Shown: positions 26,294-35,310, numbered from the stretch's first letter. The stretch is DNA of 64,000 nucleotides from an uncultured Clostridia bacterium (GCA_934621505.1 CAKTUU010000008.1:1-64000), one strand, 5' to 3'. Notes: a model not told the origin generated them from the letters alone. Translations and numbers: made by a program.

Positions 26294-26322
26294 ATCATAA
26301 CCGGGGGCGCGTTCCCTGTCAA
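26294..26322 (-). promoter_or_regulatory. Promoter of the response regulator-kinase genes
   Basis: Minus strand TTGACA (26317-26322), 17 bases, TATGAT (26294-26299). The start site lies very close to the ribosome site, giving a short leader. Confidence 0.88.
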
Positions 26323-26391
26323 GCGGCAGGAAAGCCCCTGCCCCGCGGCGAATGCATAACCCAAACCCATACTGGAGAGGATGGCGCGGCT

Positions 26392-27504
26392 ATGAACAAC
26401 ATCATCGACTATGTCAAGTGGCGCGGAGACCTGACCTTTGACCAGGCCCCTCTGTGCCCGGTGGATTTTCTGATCTTTGCCCAGCTGGTGCATCTGCCTC
26501 TGGAAAACCTGCGCGGGCAGGGGCTGGGCGAGCGGCTGTGCGACCTGGAGGGGCGCGTTTACAGCGCGGCCCCCGCCAAGGACGAAAACACTCTGATTCG
26601 TTCCCGGTACGAACTGTGGCAGGCTCTGCGGGACACGCCCCGCTTTGGCGACGTGCGGCTTGCCCGGTTTGCGTCCCATTTTGACGCGGAGGCGGAAAAG
26701 CAGTTCGCCGCGGCGGTATTCCGGTGCGGCGATGTCAGTATAGCGGCCTTCCGCGGCACCGACGCCACCCTGGTGGGCTGGAAGGAGGACTTTAACATGG
26801 GCTTTGAAAGCCCGGTTCCTTCCCAAACCGAGGCGGTGGCCTTTTTAACGGACAACGCCGCCCTGACGGATACCTGGTACACCTGCGGCCATTCCAAGGG
26901 CGGCAACCTGGCCATGTACGCCGCCGCCACGTGCAGCCCTGAGGTGCGCAAAAAAATCCGCGGCGTATACAGCTTTGACGGCCCGGGCATGGATCAGCGC
27001 ACCCTGCAAAGCCCGGGCTGGCAGGAATTGAGCATTCATTCCTATATTCCCGAATCGTCCATCATCGGCCTGCTGCTGGGCTACCGGGAGGATTTTACCA
27101 TCATCGAAAGCGACAGCGTCAGCATTATGCAGCACAATCCCTACCACTGGCACGTGCTGGGGCCCGGCTTTGTCACCGCCCAGGAAACCACCCTGTCCAG
27201 CCAGTTTACGGATAAAACCCTGCACAATTTTCTGGATAACTGCACCGTGGAGCAGCGCAAAACCATGATTAACGCCCTGTACAGCGTTTTGGCGGCCAGC
27301 GGAGCCACCCGCCTGCGGGATCTGCCCAAGGGCCTGATGACTCATCTGGACGATGTGGCGGCGGCCCTGGCGGCCATCTCCCCCGAGGAGCGTCAGGCCG
27401 TGGGCGGGGCGCTGAAAACCCTGGCCAGCGCGGGTGGCGAAAACATGCGCCTGCTGGCGGGCAGCCTGCTCAGCCGGTTCAGTCCCGAGGCCAAAAAGGA
27501 CTAA
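26392..27504 (+). CDS. DUF2974 (Mbeg1-like) alpha/beta-hydrolase fold protein
   Basis: A 370-residue cytosolic protein with a lipase-like nucleophile elbow GHSKGGNLA (near residue 165), preceded by SIAAFRGTDATLVGWKEDFNM, which resembles the lipase oxyanion region. This combination defines the DUF2974/Mbeg1-like family found widely in Clostridia and lactobacilli, whose substrate is not established. ATG 26392 follows GGAGAGG; the frame is open farther upstream without a site. It is transcribed divergently from the response regulator. Confidence 0.85.
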   Translation: MNNIIDYVKWRGDLTFDQAPLCPVDFLIFAQLVHLPLENLRGQGLGERLCDLEGRVYSAAPAKDENTLIRSRYELWQALRDTPRFGDVRLARFASHFDAEAEKQFAAAVFRCGDVSIAAFRGTDATLVGWKEDFNMGFESPVPSQTEAVAFLTDNAALTDTWYTCGHSKGGNLAMYAAATCSPEVRKKIRGVYSFDGPGMDQRTLQSPGWQELSIHSYIPESSIIGLLLGYREDFTIIESDSVSIMQHNPYHWHVLGPGFVTAQETTLSSQFTDKTLHNFLDNCTVEQRKTMINALYSVLAASGATRLRDLPKGLMTHLDDVAAALAAISPEERQAVGGALKTLASAGGENMRLLAGSLLSRFSPEAKKD

Positions 27505-27536
27505 GTGGAAAAACGCCCCGACGGATGGGATTCGCG

Positions 27537-27565
27537 TTGACACAGGCCGCCAAAACCGTTATGAT
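27537..27565 (+). promoter_or_regulatory. Promoter of the sortase-like membrane protein gene
   Basis: TTGACA (27537-27542), 17 bases, TATGAT (27560-27565), followed by AAAGGAGG and GTG 27603. Confidence 0.87.
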
Positions 27566-27602
27566 GTAGGGAAACCAGAGTGCAGGAAAGGAGGTCATCA
27601 TC

Positions 27603-29417
27603 GTGCAGCCCGACTGGGATTCCAAGGACAACGCGACCAATCCATTCGCGCCCATCGATTTTACCTCCCGCCTGCAAAAGCCTGTGCAAAAAAGGCGAGC
27701 AGCGGCCCCCCAGCCGCCCCGTCCCGGGCAACTGTACGGCGGCCTTTCCCCCATGAAGCCCATTGATCCCCTGCCCACGCCGGAATACTGGCAGGCGCCG
27801 CTGGCCCCGCCCGGCGCGGGGCTCGGCAGCATTCCCTCCTACCTGCGCAGGCGGGCCGACGTTCCGCCCGCGTCTGAAAGCTCGGAAACGCCCCATCAGC
27901 CAGACGCGTCTGGATCCCAGGCGGCGTGCGCGCCGGTATCCGCCGAGTCCGTTTCCCCTGCCCGGCGGCGCAGACGCAGCCATCAAAGCGATGCTGTTTC
28001 ACCCCAGCCTCCCGCCTGGGACAGCCCGGAGGAAACGGTCTGGCAGCCGCCGAATCCGAACCCCTGGAATAATCTGCCTGATTCCGGCAGCCTGTTGGAC
28101 GGCATTCAGCCGCCCGCCTGGGGTTCCCTGCTGAACGACGCGCCTGCCGCCGGTCCGTTATACGCCAATATGCAGTTTGACACGCCCGCGTCCCAGGCGG
28201 AAATTCCCCAAACGGACGAACCCGTGGACGAGATTGCCGCCTTTTTTGCGGAGGACCCAGAGGCTGACCAGGAACCCCGTTTTCCGGACGAGCCTGGCGA
28301 AGCCTTCCCTGTCTGGAAGGACGCCTTCGCCCCGGCGGAGCAGGCCGAACCCGAACCCCTGCGGGACGCCTATGACCCGGCCCCCAACCCGCCGCAAATC
28401 AATCAGCCCGCCAGGGCGGCCAAGCCGCCGGTGCGCGTTGGCCGGGTGCTGGCGCTGGTTCTGGCGGCGGTCATGCTGGTGTTTTGCGCCGCTGTGGGCG
28501 TGCCCACCCTGATTGAGCTGAGCCGCAATGAAAAGGCTGTGCAGACCGTTAAAGCCGACTATCTGGAAAAAACGGGCCAGCAGCTGCAAAGCGGCGCGTC
28601 CCGGGTGGATCTGCCTCCCGCCGGGCAAACCTTTGAACCCACCGCCAGCCCCTCCCCCGCGCCCCAGCTGAATACCCCCACCCCCGAGCCGCTGATTCCC
28701 ATCAACGAGGCCGCCATCGCGGATTTAAACAGGCAGCGCGAAACCGGCGACGTGCAGCAGGAAACCGCCGCCGCCGCCACCGACGCGCCGCCCCTGCGCA
28801 CCCGGGAAACCTCCTATCCGGATAACCCCATGCTGAACGTAATGGACAGCCTTGTGACGCTGCGGCAGGAATATCCGGAGGCGGTGGGCCGTCTGGTGAT
28901 CGACGGCCTGCTGGACGAGGTGGTGGTGCAGCGGGACAACATGTATTACCTGACCCATAATTATCAGGGGGCGCTGTCCCCCAGCGGGGCTGTGTTTATG
29001 GACGAATACTGCTCCCTGCAAATGCCGCCGGAAAACCTGCTGCTGCGCGGCCAAAGCGATGTGGACGGCAAAACCTTCGGCCCGCTGAAGCGCTTTGTCA
29101 CAGAGGGGCCTTCCTTTGCGGGCAGCTATTCCCTGGCGACCCTGACCACCCTGTATGAGGAATCCCGCTACCGGCTGTTCGCGGTTTTGCAAACGGCCAG
29201 CGACCCGGCCAAAGCCGATTATTTCAGCTATTCCAGCTACCCCACCTTTGGCAGCGACACGGAAATGCTCAACTATGTGCAGCAGGTGAAAAACCGAAGC
29301 CTGTACAACTTTAATGTGGATGTGGACGCGGGCGACCGCCTGCTGACCCTGGCCACCGTAGGCAGCGGCGACGACTGCGTTATTCTGGTCTACCGCCGTC
29401 TGCGTCCCGGAGAATAA
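27603..29417 (+). CDS. Membrane protein with proline-rich cytosolic region and a catalytically dead class-B sortase-like domain
   Basis: A 604-residue protein starting at GTG 27603 after AAAGGAGG. Residues 1-275 are proline-rich and low in complexity, with repeated PPAWDS/PPAWGS-like units. One helix (about 279-303) crosses the membrane, so the N-terminus is cytosolic. After a Ser/Thr/Pro linker, residues about 410-604 match class-B sortases: EVVVQRDNMYYLTHNYQG, SGAVFMDEY, LLRGQSDVDGKTFGPLKRF and LLTLATVGSGDDCVILVYRRL. The three catalytic residues are replaced: His of YGHN by Q484, Cys of TLSTC by V586, and Arg at or near C592. It is therefore unlikely to be a transpeptidase and may be a binding or scaffold protein. 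The following DUF1015 gene is probably co-transcribed. Confidence 0.75.
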   Translation: MQPDWDSKDNATNPFAPIDFTSRLQKPVQKRRAAAPQPPRPGQLYGGLSPMKPIDPLPTPEYWQAPLAPPGAGLGSIPSYLRRRADVPPASESSETPHQPDASGSQAACAPVSAESVSPARRRRRSHQSDAVSPQPPAWDSPEETVWQPPNPNPWNNLPDSGSLLDGIQPPAWGSLLNDAPAAGPLYANMQFDTPASQAEIPQTDEPVDEIAAFFAEDPEADQEPRFPDEPGEAFPVWKDAFAPAEQAEPEPLRDAYDPAPNPPQINQPARAAKPPVRVGRVLALVLAAVMLVFCAAVGVPTLIELSRNEKAVQTVKADYLEKTGQQLQSGASRVDLPPAGQTFEPTASPSPAPQLNTPTPEPLIPINEAAIADLNRQRETGDVQQETAAAATDAPPLRTRETSYPDNPMLNVMDSLVTLRQEYPEAVGRLVIDGLLDEVVVQRDNMYYLTHNYQGALSPSGAVFMDEYCSLQMPPENLLLRGQSDVDGKTFGPLKRFVTEGPSFAGSYSLATLTTLYEESRYRLFAVLQTASDPAKADYFSYSSYPTFGSDTEMLNYVQQVKNRSLYNFNVDVDAGDRLLTLATVGSGDDCVILVYRRLRPGE

Positions 29418-29436
29418 CGCAAGGAGGAATGTTTTG

Positions 29437-30684
29437 ATGGAACGCTGCATCTATCCCGGCACCTTTTACCTGCCCAAAGCGGGCAGCGACCTGACCGCCT
29501 GGGCCTGCGTGGCCTGCGACCAGTTTACCTCCCAGCCGGATTACTGGCGGCAGGCGGATTTGCTGGTGGGCCAAAAGCCATCTACCCTGCGCATGATTTT
29601 GCCTGAATGCTACCTTGCGCAAATGCAGGACCGCATACCCGCCATTCATCAGGCCATGAACCGCTATCTGGCGGACGGAACCCTTCAGCCTGCCGTGCAA
29701 AACGGCTATGTACTGATGGAGCGCAACACCCCCAGCGGCGCGCGGCTGGGTCTGGTGGTAACCATCGATTTGGAGCGGTACGACTACCACAAGGGCAGCA
29801 AAAGCCCCATCCGCGCCACGGAGGAAACAATTGAAAACCGTCTGCCTGCCCGCATTGCCGTCCGTCAGGGCGGCGCGCTGGAAACCAGCCATGTACTGAT
29901 GCTGATGGACGACCCCATGTACAGCGTCATTGAGCCCCTGTTCGCCCGCCGGGGCGAGCTGGAAAAGCTGTACGATTTTCCGCTGATGCTGGAGGGCGGC
30001 CATCTGGTAGGGTATGCTGTGACCCGTCCGCAGGATATTCGCGCCATTGACGACGCGCTGGCCGCCCTGCGTCCCCATGGAACCCTGCGCTTTGCCGTTG
30101 GCGACGGCAACCACAGTCTGGCCTGCGCCAAGGCCTGCTGGGAGGCCATTAAGCCCACCCTGTCCCCGGCGGAAACGGCAACCCATCCCGCCCGCTTTGC
30201 CATGGTGGAGCTGGAAAACATTCACGACGACGCGCTGACCTTTGAGCCCATCCATCGTGTGCTGTTCGGATACGACGGCGACGACCTGCTGAACGATCTG
30301 GCCGCCTACGCCGCCGCCAACGGCATGAGTCTGGCAGGCGGCCCCGGCGGTCAGGAAATCACCTGCGTATACGAAGGCAAGCAGGTAACCCTGTCCATTT
30401 CCGGTTCGCCCTACGGGCTGCCCGTGGGCACCCTGCAGGCCTTTCTGGACCAGTGGCTGACCGTCCACCCCGCTGCCCGGCTGGATTATGTTCACGGCGA
30501 GGGCGCGGTGCGCTCGCTGGCGGCTCAGCCTGATACAATCGGCTTCCTGCTGCCCAGGCCTGACGGCGGCGACCTGTTTGACAGCGTGGAGGCCAACGGT
30601 TCCCTGCCCCGTAAAACCTTCTCCCTGGGCGAGGCCAATGAAAAGCGGTATTATATGGAGTGCCGCCGCATCACCCGGGAATGA
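29437..30684 (+). CDS. DUF1015 family protein
   Basis: A 415-residue cytosolic protein of the DUF1015 family. Conserved family segments are VACDQFTSQPDYW near the N-terminus, GLVVTIDLERYDY, and GDGNHSLACAKACWE near the middle. The function is not established; relatives often lie beside serine-biosynthesis genes, but here serC-serA are 8 kb away. ATG 29437 follows AAGGAGG; a TTG one codon earlier is less likely. It lies 19 bases after the sortase-like gene. Confidence 0.88.
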   Translation: MERCIYPGTFYLPKAGSDLTAWACVACDQFTSQPDYWRQADLLVGQKPSTLRMILPECYLAQMQDRIPAIHQAMNRYLADGTLQPAVQNGYVLMERNTPSGARLGLVVTIDLERYDYHKGSKSPIRATEETIENRLPARIAVRQGGALETSHVLMLMDDPMYSVIEPLFARRGELEKLYDFPLMLEGGHLVGYAVTRPQDIRAIDDALAALRPHGTLRFAVGDGNHSLACAKACWEAIKPTLSPAETATHPARFAMVELENIHDDALTFEPIHRVLFGYDGDDLLNDLAAYAAANGMSLAGGPGGQEITCVYEGKQVTLSISGSPYGLPVGTLQAFLDQWLTVHPAARLDYVHGEGAVRSLAAQPDTIGFLLPRPDGGDLFDSVEANGSLPRKTFSLGEANEKRYYMECRRITRE

Positions 30685-30689
30685 AAAAC

Positions 30690-30908
30690 GCCCCGGCCGG
30701 AAAAAACTTTCCGGCCGGGGACAGGCTGTCAAAAACGTGGAGGTGCAGGAGGCACTGCCTCCTGCCGGGGTTTTAGGGGCAGAGCCCCTAAGCCTTGTGC
30801 CGAAGCACTTTTTCTGCGAACCAGCGAAGCGCTTTTCGCGGACGCTGGCGGCCATCATGGATTTTTCGACAGGCTGGCCCCGACCGGAAAAAACTTTCCG
30901 GCCGGGGG
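30690..30908 (+). repeat. Dispersed repeat (about 157 bases) bracketed by two copies of a terminator hairpin
   Basis: Two near-identical hairpins (CCGGCCGG, loop AAAAAACTTT, CCGGCCGG; about 30691-30720 and 30879-30907) flank a spacer at 30722-30877. The spacer begins CAGGCTGTCAAAAACG and ends TTTTTCGACAGGCTGG, giving imperfect terminal inverted repeats. Bases 30737-30797 are nearly identical, in reverse orientation, to 57202-57262. They contain two short hairpins built from GCAGGAGG/CCTCCTGC and AGGGGC/GCCCCT. There is no ORF. The hairpin copies are locus-specific, so they look like a duplicated target. The left hairpin would end the DUF1015 transcript and the right one the SH3-protein transcript. 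Confidence 0.75.
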
Positions 30909-30913
30909 TTCGT

Positions 30914-31837
30914 TTATTCGGTAAAACTGGTTTGGTCACGGCGAATGTAGCCGGTCTTTCCATCATAGCGCACATGCAGCCAGGTATTGTCCACCAGACC
31001 CAGCACCTCAACCTGGGCGTTTTGGGGCAGGGTCTGCGCGCTGCCGGTTCCCCTTTCCCCGGAAAACAACTGCCCGCCGGAGGCGCTGACCATAGGAATG
31101 CCGTACATGCAGGGATTGGAGCCCTGATTTTCAATATACAGATAGCTGCGCTGCATCCAGCCGGTGCGGCCATACAGCCGTACCTTCAGCCATTGCGCGT
31201 CATCGCTGAAGCCAAGCAGCGTCCCCACACAGCCGTTGTAGTACTTGCCCATGTCCCTGCCGGTTTTGCCGGGCGTGGCCCGCAGGTGCAGCCGGTCTTT
31301 AGCGTCCGGGTTGGAGATATACACATTGCAGCCTTTATCGGGCAGCGGCAGCAGCGCCGGATGCTTCTCCCTGACGTTAAAGGACACCTCGCCGTTGGTC
31401 AAGTAGGCCCTCAAAAACCACAGATGTTCCGCCTCATTTACGCCCATTAGTGCTACCGGAGTTCCGGCGGGAATGCTGCTGCCGCGTCCGATGGCCGCTG
31501 CATCCTTTATGGCCTCCCGGGTGACATACTGGGGCATGGCGTTGGCGGGCTTTGTGCTGCTCAAATACTTATACTGCATCCAGCCCTCCATGGACAGGCC
31601 GCCGCTGGTATCGTCCACGCGCACCTTGACCCAGTCCCCGCCTGAGTCGGATATCTGGGTAATGGGCGTGCCATTGTAGAATTTGCCCATGGAACGGGCG
31701 TTTTTGTCCGGCTTTTCCCGCAAATGCAGCCGGTCGGAAGGGTTGGGATTGGAAATGTACAGCTGTCCGTCGCCGGCCAGCGCCAGGGCGGGCGTTACCA
31801 TCAGCAGGGTCAGCAGGATGCATAGCAGGCGTTTCAT
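30914..31837 (-). CDS. Exported protein with three bacterial SH3-like domains
   Basis: A 307-residue secreted protein. The best start is ATG 31837 (AGAGAGG upstream), giving the signal peptide MKRLLCILLTLLMVTPALALA with a signal peptidase I site; an upstream in-frame ATG lacks a site. Three SH3b-type repeats follow: LYISNPNPSDRLHLREKPDK, VYISNPDAKDRLHLRATPGK and a shorter C-terminal one near SAQTLPQNAQVEVLGL. SH3b domains bind cell-wall peptides. No catalytic domain is attached, so a wall-binding or structural role is inferred. Confidence 0.85.
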   Translation of the reverse strand: MKRLLCILLTLLMVTPALALAGDGQLYISNPNPSDRLHLREKPDKNARSMGKFYNGTPITQISDSGGDWVKVRVDDTSGGLSMEGWMQYKYLSSTKPANAMPQYVTREAIKDAAAIGRGSSIPAGTPVALMGVNEAEHLWFLRAYLTNGEVSFNVREKHPALLPLPDKGCNVYISNPDAKDRLHLRATPGKTGRDMGKYYNGCVGTLLGFSDDAQWLKVRLYGRTGWMQRSYLYIENQGSNPCMYGIPMVSASGGQLFSGERGTGSAQTLPQNAQVEVLGLVDNTWLHVRYDGKTGYIRRDQTSFTE

Positions 31838-31871
31838 GGAAGGATCGTCCTCTCTTGCAGATTTCATCCAT

Positions 31872-31916
31872 AAAAACGCGGCCTGGGGATCTTTTCTTCC
31901 CGCAGGCCGCGTTTTT
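31872..31916. terminator. Terminator downstream of rluD
   Basis: Stem AAAAACGCGGCCTG / CAGGCCGCGTTTTT around a 17-base loop, with T-runs on both strands. On the minus strand it ends the operon finishing with rluD. Confidence 0.8.
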
Positions 31917-31918
31917 TT

Positions 31919-32839
31919 TTACAGGTTCAATGGGGCGTTTGGGTCCAGACGCAGTTTTTTCAGCGCGTCCGCAAAAGCTTGAGGAGGGGGCGCGGTAAAA
32001 TGCAGCCGCTCCCCGGTACGGGGATGGGTAAAGCTGAGCCGCCAGGCGTGCAGCATCAGCCGGGGCACTTTTACACCGTTTTTCAGGCCGTAGACAGGGT
32101 CCCCCGCCACAGGGTGGTGCTGGCTCTGCATATGCACGCGAATTTGATGAGTGCGCCCCGTCAGAATATGTACGTCCAGCAGGGCGGCGTTCTTCAAATT
32201 TTCCATCAGCGTCCACTCCGTCTGGGAGGGACGGCCCTGGGGATCGATCGCCATCTTTTTGCGGTCCTTCTGGCTGCGGCCAATGGGAAGATCGATCAGT
32301 CCGCAGGTTTCCTTCATGCAGCCCTCCACCACGGCCAGATAGTGCTTTTCCATGGTGCGATCATGCAGCTGGCGGCTCAGGCTCAGGTGGGCCGCGTCAT
32401 TTTTGGCCACCATCAGCAGGCCGCTGGTGTCCTTATCCAGCCGGTGTACAATGCCCGGCCGCCGCACCCCGCCAATGCCGCTCAAATCCTCCATGGCGTA
32501 CAGCAAGGCGTTTACCAGCGTGCCCGACTCGTTGCCAGCGGCGGGATGCACCACCATGCCGCTGGGCTTTACCACCACGGCTACATCCTGGTCCTCATAC
32601 AAAATTTCAAGGGGGATGTTCTCCTTTTCCACCGTGGGTTCCTGCGGCATGGGAATTTGCAGCAGGATACGCGCCCCCGGCTCTGCCTGAAAGGAAGGCT
32701 TGGTCTGCGCCCGGCCGTTCACCAGACAGCAGCCCTGCTCAATCAGCCGTGCCGCCTGACTGCGGCTGATCTGCGCCAGCTTTGCCGCAAGCACATCCAG
32801 CCTCGCCTTTTCCGGCGCAATCATTTCCTGCTTTTGCAC
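31919..32839 (-). CDS. rluD: RluA/RluD family 23S rRNA pseudouridine synthase
   Basis: Isomerises specific uridines of 23S rRNA. The 306-residue protein has an N-terminal S4 RNA-binding domain (SRSQAARLIEQGCCLVNG) and the catalytic motif HRLDKDTSGLL with the nucleophilic Asp, then GRTHQIRVH. GTG 32839 has GGAGG at good spacing; ATG 32824, which overlaps the lspA stop, is the alternative start. lspA-rluD adjacency is common in Firmicutes. Which RluA-family member it is (RluB/C/D type) is less certain than the family. Confidence 0.88.
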   Translation of the reverse strand: MQKQEMIAPEKARLDVLAAKLAQISRSQAARLIEQGCCLVNGRAQTKPSFQAEPGARILLQIPMPQEPTVEKENIPLEILYEDQDVAVVVKPSGMVVHPAAGNESGTLVNALLYAMEDLSGIGGVRRPGIVHRLDKDTSGLLMVAKNDAAHLSLSRQLHDRTMEKHYLAVVEGCMKETCGLIDLPIGRSQKDRKKMAIDPQGRPSQTEWTLMENLKNAALLDVHILTGRTHQIRVHMQSQHHPVAGDPVYGLKNGVKVPRLMLHAWRLSFTHPRTGERLHFTAPPPQAFADALKKLRLDPNAPLNL

Positions 32840-33303
32840 GCCGTTTCCTCCGTCTTTTTTTCCCGCCAGTCCTGGGGCCGGGCCAGCAGGCTGATGCACA
32901 GAAGCGCCGCCCCAAAGCAAATGGCGATATCCGCCGCGTTGCATACAAACCAGGGCAGCCAGGGAAAGTAGATCATATCCAGCACATAGCCCCGAAACAG
33001 CCGCTCCGCAAAGTTCCCCAAAAAGCCGCCCAGCACCAGGCCGCAGGCCGTTTGCGTAAAAGGCGTGGTATGATAGCGGCGCATTACCAGCCAGCCGCAG
33101 GCCACCACCGCCAGCGGCAGCAAAATGCCCGCCAGACGGCTGTCGCGCAAGATGCCCAAAGCCATGCCTGTGTTGCGGGTCAGGGTCAAATGGATCCACT
33201 GGCCCAGCGCTACATCCCCGCCGTTCAGCAGCCGTGCCGCCAGCAGCTTTGCGACCCCATCCATGGCGAATACTCCCGCCGCCGTTATCAGGGTGCGTTT
33301 CAT
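32821..33303 (-). CDS. lspA: Lipoprotein signal peptidase (SPase II)
   Basis: A 160-residue four-helix aspartyl protease that removes signal peptides from prolipoproteins. Conserved blocks seen are NTGMALGIL, GGFLGNFAERLFRGYVLDMIYF and WFVCNAADIAI; the catalytic pair is D109 and D125. AGGAGGAG precedes ATG 33303. The usual GNLxDR is GNFAER here, an acceptable variant. Its presence shows the cell makes lipoproteins, although none of the exported binding proteins in this window has a lipobox. Confidence 0.94.
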   Translation of the reverse strand: MKRTLITAAGVFAMDGVAKLLAARLLNGGDVALGQWIHLTLTRNTGMALGILRDSRLAGILLPLAVVACGWLVMRRYHTTPFTQTACGLVLGGFLGNFAERLFRGYVLDMIYFPWLPWFVCNAADIAICFGAALLCISLLARPQDWREKKTEETACKSRK

Positions 33304-33317
33304 GGCTTTTTCTCCTC

Positions 33318-33689
33318 CTATTCTCCCTGAACCACGCCCATAATCTGGGTCAGAAAATCGCCGATCAGGGGCAAATTGCGCCGGGCCAAATCCTGCAATA
33401 CCAGCACCAGCACCGCGCCCAAAATGGTAAAGCCCACCGCCATACCCACGCCCCGGGCCACTCCGGCCCAAAAGCTGGTCCAAAACAGGCGTCTGCGGTC
33501 GTCCACATAGCGCACATAATCCGCCAGGCGCAGCCGTTCCATGGCGGCCAGCCAGCGGTCTATCTGCCGCACCACCAGGTTGGCGCTTTCCAGGTCGGTC
33601 ATGGGCGGGCGTTCCGGTCTGGGCGGCTCTGCCGCTACCGCCTGGGTACGGGGGGCCGTAAGCCGTTTCCACCATCGCGTTGGGTTCAT
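33318..33689 (-). CDS. DUF5665 domain membrane protein
   Basis: A 123-residue protein with one C-terminal membrane helix (GVGMAVGFTILGAVLVLVL) preceded by a charged segment (ADYVRYVDDRRRLFWTSFWAGVARG), the pattern of DUF5665. ATG 33689 follows GGGAGG; an upstream ATG is less likely. It is 14 bases upstream of lspA. Function unknown. Confidence 0.75.
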   Translation of the reverse strand: MNPTRWWKRLTAPRTQAVAAEPPRPERPPMTDLESANLVVRQIDRWLAAMERLRLADYVRYVDDRRRLFWTSFWAGVARGVGMAVGFTILGAVLVLVLQDLARRNLPLIGDFLTQIMGVVQGE

Positions 33690-33746
33690 GGCATCCACCT
33701 CCCGGGTAGTGTGCCCCATTCCCAACCATTTACTGATGAAAGCGAA

Positions 33747-35273
33747 TCAGCGCCGTTCCGTCCTTGCGGCAACCCATCTGGACGCCCGGGCAAAGCCCCA
33801 GCCCGCCATGGGCATCAGGAAGGGCAAATTGACGCAAACGTACTGACCGCTGGCCTCCCAGACCAGGTGAAACAGAAACGCGCCCAGAAAATACAGCAGT
33901 CCAAACAGCATCCACGGATTGCCGCCCCGGCTGCGGACTCCCTCCAGCAGCACCATGGCATAGCTGAGCAGAACCACGGCATACATAAAGGTGTACAGCG
34001 CGGTATAGGCCTTGCCGCCCTGATACAGGTTTTGAGCGAGTTTTCCGTAGGTGTATTGGCCGTAATCCTCCAGGGGGCCGGACCACAGGCTCTCAAACAG
34101 TGGGTCGCACCACATGGAGGTTGCCTTGCTGTGAAAAAAGGCGAAGGTTTCCGCCGGGTCTGCCGCCATTTCTTCCAGGCGTTCCTCCAAATCCAGGGCG
34201 GCCTGCTCGGCCACCGCGTCCCCGTCATAGCCGTAATCCCGCCAGATGCGCTGGTTATAGCCGTTATACCAGCCGTCCACCTTACCGGTATTGTTGGTTT
34301 GCAGTCCCATGGTTATATAGGCGGTCATGGGGATTCCCTGCTGGCTGAGATCAACGCCGGTTTTTTCCGCATAGTACCCGTTTACGGCCTTAGGCGTGCC
34401 TGCAGCGCACACCGCCATGCCCAAAGCCAGCAACAGCGCCCGCCATTGCCGCTCCTTCAGCACCAGCAGCAGGGTCAAAACCACCAAAGCGATGGCGGCA
34501 ATCAAAAAATTATTGCGCACCAGACAGGCAAGCCCCAGCGCAACGCAGCTGCCCAGCCACCAGCCCCAGCGGCGGGTTTTCCAGCCCAGGCAGGCCCAGT
34601 ACAGCGACAGGGCAACCAGCATGGCCCCTGGTACCTCGCCGTAGAGCATCAGTACGAAAAACAATTGGGGCAAAAACAGAAACAGGAAGACCAGGCTGTA
34701 TTTCCGTTCCAGGTCGTCCGTCCGCAGCAGGCGGCTGGTCTGCCACAGCAGCCACAGAGTCAGCAGCACCCAGGCCAGGTTGACAAACTGCAAAAAGCGG
34801 GGGCTATCGCTGATGTGCATCAGCAGCATCTCATACACCGCCAAACCCAGCTGGTGCGGGTTGGCCATCAGGTACCGGTCCGGCTCAAAATCGCTGAAAT
34901 CCCCGTTTTTCAAATGCGCTGCAATGGACAGCACCTCATATTGGTCGGTACGCGGCATTGGGTCTGTACACAAAATCAGCGCCACGCCCGCCGCCAGATA
35001 GCAGCCCAGCAGCCCCAAAAACAGCGCTTTTTCCGGCGCGCGCTTCAGCACCGGGCGAAGCAGGTACAGCGCCGCAGGCAGCAGCAATGCCGCGGCGTAC
35101 ATCGCCAGGCTGGGCGTGCGAAACTCCAGGGCTTCGGTGATGCTCATCTGCATGTAGCCATAATGCAGCAGCAGGCACAGGGTCATGTCCAGCAGTGCCG
35201 TCAGGCTTAGCGCCAGAATAACGCCTTTGCCAACCCGGTACAGCAGTGATGGTTTGTCCTGTTTCACGGGCAT
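33747..35273 (-). CDS. Multi-pass membrane protein, GT-C type glycosyltransferase-like
   Basis: A 508-residue protein with about eleven membrane helices. An acidic pair in an external loop after the second helix (LCTDPMPRTDQYEVLSIAAHLKNGDF) and the large C-terminal external segment fit the PMT/GT39 clan of GT-C enzymes, which transfer sugars from polyprenyl phosphate outside the membrane. ATG 35273 follows GGAGG. It heads a minus-strand run with DUF5665, lspA and rluD. Acceptor and sugar are unknown; a GtrB-like donor synthase lies at 42407-43330. Confidence 0.72.
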   Translation of the reverse strand: MPVKQDKPSLLYRVGKGVILALSLTALLDMTLCLLLHYGYMQMSITEALEFRTPSLAMYAAALLLPAALYLLRPVLKRAPEKALFLGLLGCYLAAGVALILCTDPMPRTDQYEVLSIAAHLKNGDFSDFEPDRYLMANPHQLGLAVYEMLLMHISDSPRFLQFVNLAWVLLTLWLLWQTSRLLRTDDLERKYSLVFLFLFLPQLFFVLMLYGEVPGAMLVALSLYWACLGWKTRRWGWWLGSCVALGLACLVRNNFLIAAIALVVLTLLLVLKERQWRALLLALGMAVCAAGTPKAVNGYYAEKTGVDLSQQGIPMTAYITMGLQTNNTGKVDGWYNGYNQRIWRDYGYDGDAVAEQAALDLEERLEEMAADPAETFAFFHSKATSMWCDPLFESLWSGPLEDYGQYTYGKLAQNLYQGGKAYTALYTFMYAVVLLSYAMVLLEGVRSRGGNPWMLFGLLYFLGAFLFHLVWEASGQYVCVNLPFLMPMAGWGFARASRWVAARTERR

Positions 35274-35310
35274 GAAAATTTATCCTCCATCTGATGAAAA
35301 ATTACTATTT

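Noticed and set aside
32840..33199. 120-residue N-terminal extension of the pseudouridine synthase
   Set aside because: It overlaps lspA out of frame and has no S4 or synthase similarity.
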